Assembly: GCF_001475935.1 (NCBI RefSeq)
Contig: NZ_LDQA01000022.1
Location: 177,042 to 241,041 of the forward strand
Length of the DNA: 64,000 nt
Source: Aureimonas ureilytica
Lineage (GTDB): Bacteria > Pseudomonadota > Alphaproteobacteria > Rhizobiales > Rhizobiaceae
Direction of reading: 5' to 3'
The position numbers and the translations under genes are program-made. The notes under the pieces were generated by a model, which did not search any database, was not told the origin of the DNA, and worked only from the letters and a program-made list of their open reading frames with translations. Positions 32,422 through 39,763 of the stretch are shown here, piece by piece. Every line of letters starts with the position of its first letter. Position 1 is the stretch's first letter.

Positions 32422-33141
32422 TTAGACCGTCAGGCCGCCCGGCTGGTTGACGATGACCGTCGCGCCCGGCTCAGCGCGATTATACAGGTCGATGATGTCA
32501 TGGTTCATGAACCGGACGCAGCCCGACGACACGGCCTTTCCGATGGTCCACCATTCCGGCGTGCCGTGCAGGCGGTAGAGCGTGTCCTTGCCGTCCTTGA
32601 AAAGATAAAGCGCGCGGGCCCCCAGGGGGTTCTTGAGGCCCGGGTCCATGCCAACGCCGCGATAGATTTCCAGCTCGGGCTGGCGGTCGATCATCTCGTT
32701 GGGGGGCGTCCAGCGCGGCCATTCGCGCTTGAACTGCACGCGGGCGCGGCCTTCCCAAGCGAACCCGTCGCGGCCGATGCCCACGCCGTAGCGCATGGCG
32801 GTGCCGCCGGGCTGAATGAGATAGGCATAGCGCGTGGGCGTGTCGATGATGATCGTGCCAGGGGCCTCGGGGCCGTTATAGGCGACCTGCCGACGGAGAT
32901 AGCGCACGTCCATGCGGCGCAGGTCGATGGCAGGGATCAGGAAACCGCCATCATCGATCGGGCCATAGGCGGTGGCGTATTCAGGCGGCACATTGCCCGG
33001 CAGGCCGCCGAAAACGGAGAGATCGGCATTCTGCGCACGCGGGGAACTGACGCACCCGGTCAGCGTGGCGAGGGCGCCGAGCCCGAGGCCAGACAGGACG
33101 GCACGGCGCGGCAGGCGTCGGGAAAAAGGATCGTTTGTCAT
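32422..33141 (-). CDS. L,D-transpeptidase lipoprotein (YkuD domain)
   Basis: A 239-residue envelope enzyme. A Tat-like basic start (RRLPRRAVLSGLGLGALA) leads into a lipobox LTGC at about residue 30, so it is probably a lipoprotein. The YkuD domain ends with the catalytic cysteine in AVSSGCVRFMNHD and the partner histidine in YRLHGTPEWW. It would form 3-3 crosslinks in peptidoglycan or attach lipoproteins to it. It is divergent from the ilvE-type gene. Confidence 0.92.
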   Translation of the reverse strand: MTNDPFSRRLPRRAVLSGLGLGALATLTGCVSSPRAQNADLSVFGGLPGNVPPEYATAYGPIDDGGFLIPAIDLRRMDVRYLRRQVAYNGPEAPGTIIIDTPTRYAYLIQPGGTAMRYGVGIGRDGFAWEGRARVQFKREWPRWTPPNEMIDRQPELEIYRGVGMDPGLKNPLGARALYLFKDGKDTLYRLHGTPEWWTIGKAVSSGCVRFMNHDIIDLYNRAEPGATVIVNQPGGLTV

Positions 33142-33444
33142 TATCCAGCCAATGCGGCGAGCGCGGGAATAGGCCTTCTGCGAAGCCTTGGAACCCTCGC
33201 TCGGGTTCTTGTTCTTGGGCTGAAAACGTCGAACCGGACGGTTCGTTCCGTTCTCAACGCCCGGAAGCGAGACCTCACGGGCGCATTGCGGCGATGGAGA
33301 GGCATTTCAGGGAAGCGGGGTTAACAATTCATCCGTAGGGGCTTCCATGTGACAGGTCGAGCCCCGCCCTGTAGACCGGGGCGGTATCATAAGGGCAGGG
33401 CGGCGCGGTAGCGTCCCCTGCCTCCGAGCGCAAGGCAGGAACCC
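33142..33444. other. Divergent gap between the L,D-transpeptidase and aminotransferase genes
   Basis: The 303 bases hold no gene. A perfect CGAACCG/CGGTTCG hairpin with a 2-base centre lies at 33230-33245, and a GCCCCG/CGGGGC repeat with a 9-base centre lies near 33361-33381. Either may be an operator or leader structure; I cannot assign them. Confidence 0.35.
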
Positions 33445-34317
33445 ATGGCAGCAGGCTTCTCACGCACCTTCACCTTCTTCGACGGCGAATGGCTCGAAGG
33501 AAATCCCGGGCTGGTCGGGCCGCGCTCGCATGTTCTCTGGCTGGGCTCATCGGTCTTCGACGGGGCACGCTGGTTCGAAGGCCTGACGCCGGACCTCGAT
33601 CGCCACGCCGCGCGCGTCAACCGATCGGCCGAGGCGCTGGGGCTTCGGCCGACCATGGCGCCGGACGAGATCGTGCGGCTGACGCATGAAGGGCTTCGGC
33701 ATTTCGACGGCGAAACGGCCGTCTATATCCGGCCGATGTATTGGGCCGAGGATGGTGGCTATATGGGCGTGCCGGCCGACCCGGAGACGACACGCTTCTG
33801 CTTGTGTCTTTATGAATCTCCGATGATCCCATCGGCCGGCTTTTCGCTGGGCGTCTCGCCCTTCCGCCGGCCGACCCCCGAAACCATGCCGACGCTGGCC
33901 AAGGCCGGGTGTCTTTATCCCAACAATGCGCGCGCGATCATGGAGGCCAAGCGGCGCGGCTTCGACAATGCGCTTGTGCGCGACATGATCGGCAATGTGG
34001 CCGAGACCGGCACGTCCAACCTCTTCATGGTGCGCGACGGCGCGGTCTTCACGCCGGTTCCCAATGGTTCCTTTCTGAATGGCATCACGCGCCAGCGCGT
34101 CATCCAGCTGCTGCGCGAGGACGGGATGGAGGTGGTCGAGGCCAGCCTGACGGTGGAGGACTTCCTGTCGGCCAGCGAAATCTTCTCCACTGGCAACCAC
34201 TCCAAGGTCGTGCCGGTGACGGGGCTGGAAGAGCGCGCCATGCCGGTCGGTCCCGTCTACGGCCGAGCCCGCGAACTCTACTGGCGCTTTGCGCGCGCGC
34301 GTGAAAAGTCGGCTTGA
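33445..34317 (+). CDS. ilvE: Branched-chain amino acid aminotransferase
   Basis: A 290-residue fold-type IV PLP enzyme transferring amino groups to and from leucine, isoleucine and valine. The PLP lysine is in TLAKAGCLYPNNARAIMEAKRRGFDNAL. ETGTSNLF and GITRQRVIQLL are conserved family blocks. The length is close to bacterial IlvE. D-amino-acid transaminase and 4-amino-4-deoxychorismate lyase share this fold; the RPMYWAEDGGY segment is what I would expect in the IlvE-type group of alphaproteobacteria. Confidence 0.88.
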   Translation: MAAGFSRTFTFFDGEWLEGNPGLVGPRSHVLWLGSSVFDGARWFEGLTPDLDRHAARVNRSAEALGLRPTMAPDEIVRLTHEGLRHFDGETAVYIRPMYWAEDGGYMGVPADPETTRFCLCLYESPMIPSAGFSLGVSPFRRPTPETMPTLAKAGCLYPNNARAIMEAKRRGFDNALVRDMIGNVAETGTSNLFMVRDGAVFTPVPNGSFLNGITRQRVIQLLREDGMEVVEASLTVEDFLSASEIFSTGNHSKVVPVTGLEERAMPVGPVYGRARELYWRFARAREKSA

Positions 34318-34352
34318 ATGCGACCTTTTGGTTTAGAAGGCGGCTGACATCC

Positions 34353-34427
34353 GAGCCGGGAGGCCCTAGCTAAGGACCCGGCTCGAAAGCCCGCCGGCCG
34401 GCGATTCGCTTGCGCTCACGGCGGGCC
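34353..34427 (+). other. Structured leader of sodB
   Basis: Two stem-loops lie before sodB: GAGCCGGG/CCCGGCTC at 34353-34384 and GCCCGCCG/CGGCGGGC at 34389-34427. They lie in the 129-base gap and end 20 bases before the ATG, close to the GAAGGAG ribosome site. One may be the ilvE transcript end and the other a regulatory leader. Confidence 0.4.
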
Positions 34428-34446
34428 CAAACCGAAGGAGACGGAT

Positions 34447-35049
34447 ATGGCCTTTACGCTTCCCGAACTGCCTTACGCCTATGATGCGCTTCAGCCCTTC
34501 ATGTCGAAGGAGACGCTGGAATACCATCACGACAAGCACCATCAGGCCTATGTCGACATGGGCAACAAGCTGGCAGCCGATGCTGGCCTCGCCGATGCGT
34601 CGCTCGAAGAGATCGTCAAGCAGTCCTTCGGCAAGAACCAGCCTCTCTTCAACAATGCCGGCCAGCACTACAACCACATCCATTTCTGGAAGTGGATGAA
34701 GCCCAATGGCGGCGGCAAGTCCCTGCCGGGCAAGCTGCAGACGGCCTTCGATTCCGACCTCGGCGGCTATGACAAGTTCCGCAACGACTTCATCGACGCG
34801 GGCAAGGGCCAGTTCGGTTCGGGCTGGGCTTGGGTCGCGGTCAAGGACGGCAAGCTTCAGATCATGAAGACGCCGAACGGCGAGAATCCGCTGGTGCACG
34901 GTGCCGAGCCGATCCTCGGCGTCGATGTGTGGGAACACTCCTATTACATCGACTATCGCAACGCGCGTCCGAAATATCTTGAGGCCTTCGTCGACAGCCT
35001 CGTGAACTGGGACTACGTGCTGGAGCGCTACGAGGCCGCCGGCGCCTGA
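34447..35049 (+). CDS. sodB: Superoxide dismutase (Fe/Mn family)
   Basis: A 200-residue enzyme converting superoxide to peroxide and oxygen. The metal ligands are visible: His in TLEYHHDKHHQAYVD, His in AGQHYNHIHFW, Asp and His in DVWEHSYYIDY. AKGQFGSGWAWVAV is the usual core. Family features such as the Gln-bearing FNNAGQHYNH segment favour iron. A GAAGGAGACGG site lies before the ATG and a strong terminator after it. Confidence 0.96.
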   Translation: MAFTLPELPYAYDALQPFMSKETLEYHHDKHHQAYVDMGNKLAADAGLADASLEEIVKQSFGKNQPLFNNAGQHYNHIHFWKWMKPNGGGKSLPGKLQTAFDSDLGGYDKFRNDFIDAGKGQFGSGWAWVAVKDGKLQIMKTPNGENPLVHGAEPILGVDVWEHSYYIDYRNARPKYLEAFVDSLVNWDYVLERYEAAGA

Positions 35050-35074
35050 ACGCTGGGCCATCCGTGAGATGCGA

Positions 35075-35110
35075 GCCCTGCCTTCCTTCGGGAAGGCAGG
35101 GCTTTTCGTT
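35075..35110 (+). terminator. Rho-independent terminator of sodB
   Basis: A perfect 12-base stem GCCCTGCCTTCC/GGAAGGCAGGGC with a TTCG tetraloop is followed by TTTTCGTT. Confidence 0.92.
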
Positions 35111-35129
35111 GTGCGGGCTCTGCGACACT

Positions 35130-35232
35130 AGAGCACATCCACCGAACATAGGTTCGCCGGAGGTGCTCCAGTCCCTTGTTTCTCGCATTGTCCGGGCGCG
35201 AAAGCCGACCCGGCTTTCGCTGGAAATGCTCT
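35130..35232. repeat. Palindromic intergenic element resembling rhizobial RIME/MITE repeats
   Basis: The element begins AGAGCACATCCACCG and ends CGCTGGAAATGCTCT; these ends are 15-base inverted repeats with about 12 matches. Inside are a perfect hairpin GCGAAAGCCG/CGGCTTTCGC with a 3-base loop (35198-35220) and a short CGAAC/GTTCG hairpin (35143-35155). Terminal AGAGCATTTCC with a CGAAAGC-type hairpin is what I remember of small dispersed intergenic elements in Hyphomicrobiales. There is no coding capacity, and only one copy is in this window. Confidence 0.6.
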
Positions 35233-35334
35233 GAATCCTCTTCCGCCGATCCTTAAGGATGGACGGATCATGGAAAACGGGTTTTCATCTCGTTTGGAAC
35301 AATTCCACTCAGCCGAAAGCCCGGAGTGATTCTC

Positions 35335-35778
35335 ATGCGCCTGTCCGCCTTGATCGTGGGACTTTGCGTTGCCGCCTCCGCCGCGCTGCCGGCGCTGGCG
35401 CAGAACGAGACCGTCATCAAAGAGCGCCAGCAGCTCATGAAGAACAATGCCAAGGCGGCGCGTACCGCCTCCGAAATCATCAAGGGCAGTCAGCCCTTCG
35501 ACGCCGCGACGGCCGCCAGCCTCTTCACGACCTTGAACGAGGACGCGAAGAAGTTCGCGACGCTCTTCCCCGAGGATTCCAAGACGGGCGGGAAGACCGA
35601 AGCCGCGCCCGCGATCTGGGAAAAGCCGGCCGAGTTCAAGGCGGCGAACGACAAGTTCATCGCCGACACGCAGGCCGCGCTCGACGCCAAGCCCGCCGAC
35701 CTCGACAGTTTCAAGACCGCCTTCACGAAGGTCGCCGCCAATTGCCAGGGCTGCCACCAGCAGTTCCGGCAGCGCTGA
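35335..35778 (+). CDS. Cytochrome c'
   Basis: A 147-residue periplasmic haem protein. The signal peptide is MRLSALIVGLCVAASAALPALA|QN and the four-helix fold ends with the haem motif CQGCH (near residue 140), as in cytochromes c' where CxxCH lies close to the C-terminus. The iron is normally five-coordinate and binds NO or CO. The ATG at 35335 has CGGAG nine bases upstream; a GTG three codons earlier is less likely. A diheme cytochrome gene follows after 12 bases, in one operon. Confidence 0.9.
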   Translation: MRLSALIVGLCVAASAALPALAQNETVIKERQQLMKNNAKAARTASEIIKGSQPFDAATAASLFTTLNEDAKKFATLFPEDSKTGGKTEAAPAIWEKPAEFKAANDKFIADTQAALDAKPADLDSFKTAFTKVAANCQGCHQQFRQR

Positions 35779-35790
35779 GGCTGAACGCTT

Positions 35791-36711
35791 TTGCGGCGGC
35801 GGCCGGTTCTCGCTCTTCTGGCGGCGGCCGTCGTCGCCGTGCTGGCGGCGGGCGCCTATAGCGCCACGCGCCCGGTTCGCCTGAGCGCGACGGAGATCGC
35901 GCCGGAGGGAAGCGGCGACGCCGCGCGCGGCGAGCGGCTTTTCTGGGCCGGCGGCTGCGTGTCCTGTCATGCGCGCGAAGCGGCAGACCAGCCGGTTCTG
36001 GGCGGCGGGCCGCCCCTCGTCACGCCCTTCGGGACGTTCCACGGCCCCAATATCTCGCCGGACCCCGATCATGGCATCGGCCGCTGGACACTGGCCGATT
36101 TCGCCAATGCCCTGCAACGCGGCGTCGATCCCGAGGGGCACAATCTCTATCCGGCCTTTCCCTACACATCCTATGCGAGGATGACGCCGGGAGACGTCGC
36201 CGATCTCTTCGCCTATCTGAAGACGCTGCCGCCATCGACGGATGACGCGCCGGCGAGCGACCTGCCGTTCCCCTACAATCTGCGCATGGCGCTGGGGCCG
36301 TGGAAGGCGCTCTTCCTGAGGCCCAGCCCCGTCATCTCCTGGCCGAATGGCGCGCCCGATCTCGTCCGACGCGGGCAATATCTCGTGGAAGGGCCGGGCC
36401 ATTGTGGCGAATGCCACACGCCGCGCAGCCTCGGCGGCGCGGGCGGGCTCGATCACGATCGCTGGCTGGCCGGCGGGCCGGCGCCGGAAGGGGAGGGGCA
36501 GATCCCCAACATCACGCCAGCGGGCGAAACCTCGGATTGGACCGAGGACGATCTCGTCAATTATTTCGAGACGGGCTTCACCCCGGACTTCGATAGTGTC
36601 GGCGGCTCCATGGTGGAGGTGCAGCACAATCTGGCGCGTCTGCCCAAAGACGATCTCGCCGCCATTGCCGCCTATCTAAAGGCCATTCCGCCGGTCGCTT
36701 CAGCGAAGTAG
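35791..36711 (+). CDS. Membrane-anchored or exported diheme c-type cytochrome
   Basis: A 306-residue protein starting at a TTG with a GAGG site ten bases upstream. A hydrophobic segment (VLALLAAAVVAVLAAGAYS) follows MRRRP and may stay as an anchor. There are two cytochrome-c domains, with haem motifs CVSCH and CGECH and later candidate Met ligands. Similar diheme cytochromes form electron-transfer subunits of periplasmic dehydrogenases, but no dehydrogenase is adjacent; its neighbour is cytochrome c'. It therefore likely passes electrons for that protein or for a terminal oxidase. Confidence 0.85.
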   Translation: MRRRPVLALLAAAVVAVLAAGAYSATRPVRLSATEIAPEGSGDAARGERLFWAGGCVSCHAREAADQPVLGGGPPLVTPFGTFHGPNISPDPDHGIGRWTLADFANALQRGVDPEGHNLYPAFPYTSYARMTPGDVADLFAYLKTLPPSTDDAPASDLPFPYNLRMALGPWKALFLRPSPVISWPNGAPDLVRRGQYLVEGPGHCGECHTPRSLGGAGGLDHDRWLAGGPAPEGEGQIPNITPAGETSDWTEDDLVNYFETGFTPDFDSVGGSMVEVQHNLARLPKDDLAAIAAYLKAIPPVASAK

Positions 36712-36755
36712 ATCGTAAGGGAAAAGGCGACCGAAGCCGCCTTTTCTCAGAACGT

Positions 36756-38861
36756 TTAAAGAGTTGCCTTGCCCATGAGCTTCAGCGCGAAACTGTAGAT
36801 CATCGCGATCTCGTCCAGCTTCGCGAAGCGCCCTGACGCGCCGCCATGGCCCGCGCCCATATTGGTGCGAAGGATCACGGGATTGCTGTCCGTCTTCTTC
36901 GCGCGCAGGCGCGCCACCCATTTGGCCGGTTCCCAGTAGGTCACGCGCGGGTCCGTCAGCCCGGCGAGTGCCAGGATCGGCGGATAGGCCTTGGCCTCCA
37001 CATTGTCGTAAGGGCTGTAGCTCGCGATCACCTCGTAATCGGCTTCCGACAGGATCGGATTGCCCCATTCCGGCCACTCGGGCGGGGTGAGAGGCAGCGT
37101 GTCGTCGAGGATCGTGTTGAGCACGTCCACGAAGGGTACGACGGCGATGATGCCGCCGAACTTTTCCGGCGCCATGTTGGCGACCGCGCCCATCAATAGG
37201 CCGCCGGCCGAGCCGCCATGCGCGACGATGCGCTCATAGCTGCTGAAGCGCTCACTCACGAGATGGTCCGCCGCCGCGATGAAGTCGGTGAACGTGTTGC
37301 GCTTGTGCTCCCGCCGGCCGGCTTCGTACCAGCGGAAGCCCTTGTCCTTGCCGCCGCGAATATGCGCGATGGCATAGACGAAGCCGCGATCGACCAGGCT
37401 CAAGGCATTGGTGCTGAACGAGGCCGGGATGGAATGGCCATAGGAGCCATATCCATAGAGCATCAGCGGAGCCGAGCCGTCGAGCGCCGTATCGCGGCGA
37501 TAGACGAGCGAGATCGGAACGGTTTCGCCGTCCGGCGCGGGCGCGAAGATGCGGCGCGCGACATAGAGCGAGGGGTCGTGGCCGGACGGCACTTCCTGCG
37601 TCTTCAGAAGGCGGCGCTCGCGTGTCTCCACGTCGTAGTCGAAGGTCTGGTTCGGGGTGGTCGGCGAGGAATAGGAGAAGCGGATCGTGGTCGTGTCATA
37701 TTCGTAGGTGCCGCCGAGGCCGAGCGAATAAGCCTCTTCCTCGAAGGCGATGCTATGTTCCGCGCCATCCGACAGACGTCGCACCACGATGCGCGGCAGG
37801 CCGTCGCGCCGCTCCAGCCAGATCAGATGGCGCTTGAGCACGAGATGCGACAGGATCAGGCGGCCGTCCTCGTGCGGCACGAGATCGGTCCAGGCCTCGC
37901 GGCCCGGCTGATCGGCCGGCGCGGTCACGATCTTGAAGTCGCGCGCGCCATCGGCATTGGTCAGGATGAAGAGCGTGCCGTCGCCCTCGTCCACGTCGTA
38001 TTCCAGGCCCTTCTCGCGCTTGGCGACGAGGCGCGGTTCGGCGGCCGGGTTGGCAGCCGGGATCAGCCAGGCTTCCGAGGTCTCGTGGTCGTGAATGTCG
38101 ATGACGACGTAATCGCCCGACTGGGTCTGTCCGACGCCCATGAAGAAGCCCGTGTCGGTTTCCTCATAGACCAAAGGATCGGAGGCCGGGTCGGCGCCGA
38201 GCGTATGGTAGAAGACGCGGCTCGGGCGGTGGTTCGCGTCGAGCTTCGTATAGAAGAAGCCATGCGAGCGCGCGTCCCAGGTGGCGTCGCCGCTCGTGTC
38301 CGCGATGCGGTCGGGCAGGTCCGCGCCGGTTTCGAGATCGCGCAGGACGATCTCGTAGAACTCGGAGCCCTTGTCGTCGAAGCTCCAGGCAAGACGCTTG
38401 TGATTGGGCGAATGCTCGACGCCGCCGATCGAGAAATAGTCGATCCCCTCAGCCAGCTTGTTCGCGTCGAGATAGACGTCTTCGCGGCCGCCTTCCCGCG
38501 GCACGCGGAAGAAGCGCGGATATTCCGCGCCGGCCTCATAGGCGACGCCATAGGAATAGGGGCCATCGGGCGCGGGAACGGAGCTGTCGTCCTCCTTGAT
38601 GCGCCCGCGCATCTCGGCGATCAGCTTACCCTTCAGCGGCTCGACATCTTCGAGCGCGGCGTCCGCATAGCGGTTTTCCGCTTCCAGATGGGCGCGGATC
38701 ACCGGGTCGAGCAGCGAGGTGTCCTTGAACATCTCCTGCCAGTTGTCGACGCGCATCCAGCCGTATTCGTCGGTGCGCGTGCGCCCATGCGCCGAAAGTT
38801 CGACCGGGCGCTGCGGGGCGCGGGGCGGGGCGGGAAGGTCGGCGCGGAAGGCTGAGGACAT
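36756..38861 (-). CDS. ptrB: Oligopeptidase B, S9 family peptidase
   Basis: A 701-residue cytoplasmic serine peptidase that cuts small peptides after Arg and Lys. The N-terminal beta-propeller covers about 70-410 and the hydrolase domain about 420-690. The catalytic serine is in AHGGSAGGLLMG, the acid near GLTDPRV and the histidine in MGAGHGGASGRFAKL. HGRTRTDEYGWMRVDN is the usual family opening. It follows msrB on the same strand after 88 bases with a hairpin between. Confidence 0.95.
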   Translation of the reverse strand: MSSAFRADLPAPPRAPQRPVELSAHGRTRTDEYGWMRVDNWQEMFKDTSLLDPVIRAHLEAENRYADAALEDVEPLKGKLIAEMRGRIKEDDSSVPAPDGPYSYGVAYEAGAEYPRFFRVPREGGREDVYLDANKLAEGIDYFSIGGVEHSPNHKRLAWSFDDKGSEFYEIVLRDLETGADLPDRIADTSGDATWDARSHGFFYTKLDANHRPSRVFYHTLGADPASDPLVYEETDTGFFMGVGQTQSGDYVVIDIHDHETSEAWLIPAANPAAEPRLVAKREKGLEYDVDEGDGTLFILTNADGARDFKIVTAPADQPGREAWTDLVPHEDGRLILSHLVLKRHLIWLERRDGLPRIVVRRLSDGAEHSIAFEEEAYSLGLGGTYEYDTTTIRFSYSSPTTPNQTFDYDVETRERRLLKTQEVPSGHDPSLYVARRIFAPAPDGETVPISLVYRRDTALDGSAPLMLYGYGSYGHSIPASFSTNALSLVDRGFVYAIAHIRGGKDKGFRWYEAGRREHKRNTFTDFIAAADHLVSERFSSYERIVAHGGSAGGLLMGAVANMAPEKFGGIIAVVPFVDVLNTILDDTLPLTPPEWPEWGNPILSEADYEVIASYSPYDNVEAKAYPPILALAGLTDPRVTYWEPAKWVARLRAKKTDSNPVILRTNMGAGHGGASGRFAKLDEIAMIYSFALKLMGKATL

Positions 38862-38890
38862 GGATCACCGTCAGATGCGGGCAAGAATCG

Positions 38891-38917
38891 GCCCGCCGGA
38901 GCTTTCGCCCGGCGGGC
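38891..38917 (-). other. Stem-loop between msrB and ptrB
   Basis: GCCCGCCGG and CCGGCGGGC pair perfectly around nine bases. No T-run follows, so it may moderate readthrough from msrB into ptrB. Confidence 0.45.
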
Positions 38918-38949
38918 GGCAAAGGCAAGGGGTCGGAAGGTCGGCCCGG

Positions 38950-39363
38950 TCAGTCGCGGTCGAATTCGAGGGCGTAGCCATTCATGCAGTAGCGCAAGCC
39001 CGTCGGGCGTGGCCCGTCCTCGAAGACATGCCCGAGATGGGCGTCGCAATCGGCGCAGCGGACTTCGACGCGCGTCATCATGAAGGAGCGATCCACATGC
39101 TCGCTCACCGACTCGCGCTCCACCGGCTCGTAGAAGCTCGGCCAGCCCGTGCCGGAATCGAACTTCGTTTCGGAGCGGAAGAGGGGCTTCTGGCAGCACA
39201 CGCAGCGATAAAGGCCGGCTTCCTTCTGGTCCCAGTTCGGGCCGGTGAAGGGGCGCTCGGTGCCGTGCCCGCGCGCCACCTTATATTGCTCGGGCGTCAG
39301 GATTTCCTGCCATTCGGCATCGCTCTTCTGAACCTTCAGCGGGGTTTCGCTCGCGCTGGCCAT
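38950..39363 (-). CDS. msrB: Peptide-methionine (R)-S-oxide reductase
   Basis: A 137-residue enzyme that repairs the R form of methionine sulfoxide. The zinc-binding pairs are CVCC and [21 protein letters not shown] and the last block [13 protein letters not shown] hold the catalytic cysteine. I took the ATG at 39363 because GGAG lies eight bases upstream; the ATG six bases earlier is only two bases from that site. Upstream codons remain open but lie in the mrp leader region and are not family-like. Confidence 0.93.
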   Translation of the reverse strand: MASASETPLKVQKSDAEWQEILTPEQYKVARGHGTERPFTGPNWDQKEAGLYRCVCCQKPLFRSETKFDSGTGWPSFYEPVERESVSEHVDRSFMMTRVEVRCADCDAHLGHVFEDGPRPTGLRYCMNGYALEFDRD

Positions 39364-39369
39364 CGGCAT

Positions 39370-39763
39370 CACTCCATCCAATTCCTGCGGCGAAAGGTAG
39401 GGTCGCGCCGACCCGATCACAACCGGGTCAGATCGTCCTTTAAAACCGGTTCCGCCCATGTCCCGCGCCGATTTCGGCTTGATCGAGTCGGGACGCGACC
39501 TATTGTTGCGGTCGTTGGAAACAGCCTGGAGGCTGTTGTGAATCGTCGTCAAGTCCGGTGCTGCCCGCTGCGCTCCCTTTGGGAGGTGCAGCCGGTTCAC
39601 GGGAGTGGAGCGAACGAAGAACAGACGAAGCGTTGGGTGCGATCGTCGGGGGCATTGATGCTTCGGGGCGGTCCCGGCGCCTGTTCTTCGTTGGCTCGAC
39701 GCGGGCTTGCGTCTGTTTCGTAACGCGATCGCGGGTGCTGAATCGAGGAAACGCTGAGCCGGT
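39370..39763 (+). other. Long structured leader upstream of mrpA
   Basis: The 394-base gap has no gene but several strong stems on the mrp strand: AACAGCC/GGCTGTT (39520-39537), GCTGCgCTCCC/GGGAGgtGCAGC (39567-39592), and a long-range pairing of AGCGAACGAAGAACAG (39609-39624) with CTGTTCTTCGTTGGCT (39681-39696), 15 of 16 matched, that closes a 56-base internal domain. An inner CGAAGC/GCTTCG pair fits within it. The ribosome site of mrpA is weak (GAGGAAACG near 39745). The layout is that of a regulated 5' untranslated region, but I could not match it to a known riboswitch. Confidence 0.5.

Noticed and set aside
36756..38861. Prolyl oligopeptidase as the name of the S9 peptidase
   Set aside because: The opening HGRTRTDEYGWMRVDN and the overall layout fit oligopeptidase B better.
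39540..39760. Cobalamin riboswitch in the mrp leader
   Set aside because: A GCTGCCCGCTGC run looked suggestive but the B12-box and the remaining conserved core are missing, and the gene is not linked to cobalamin.
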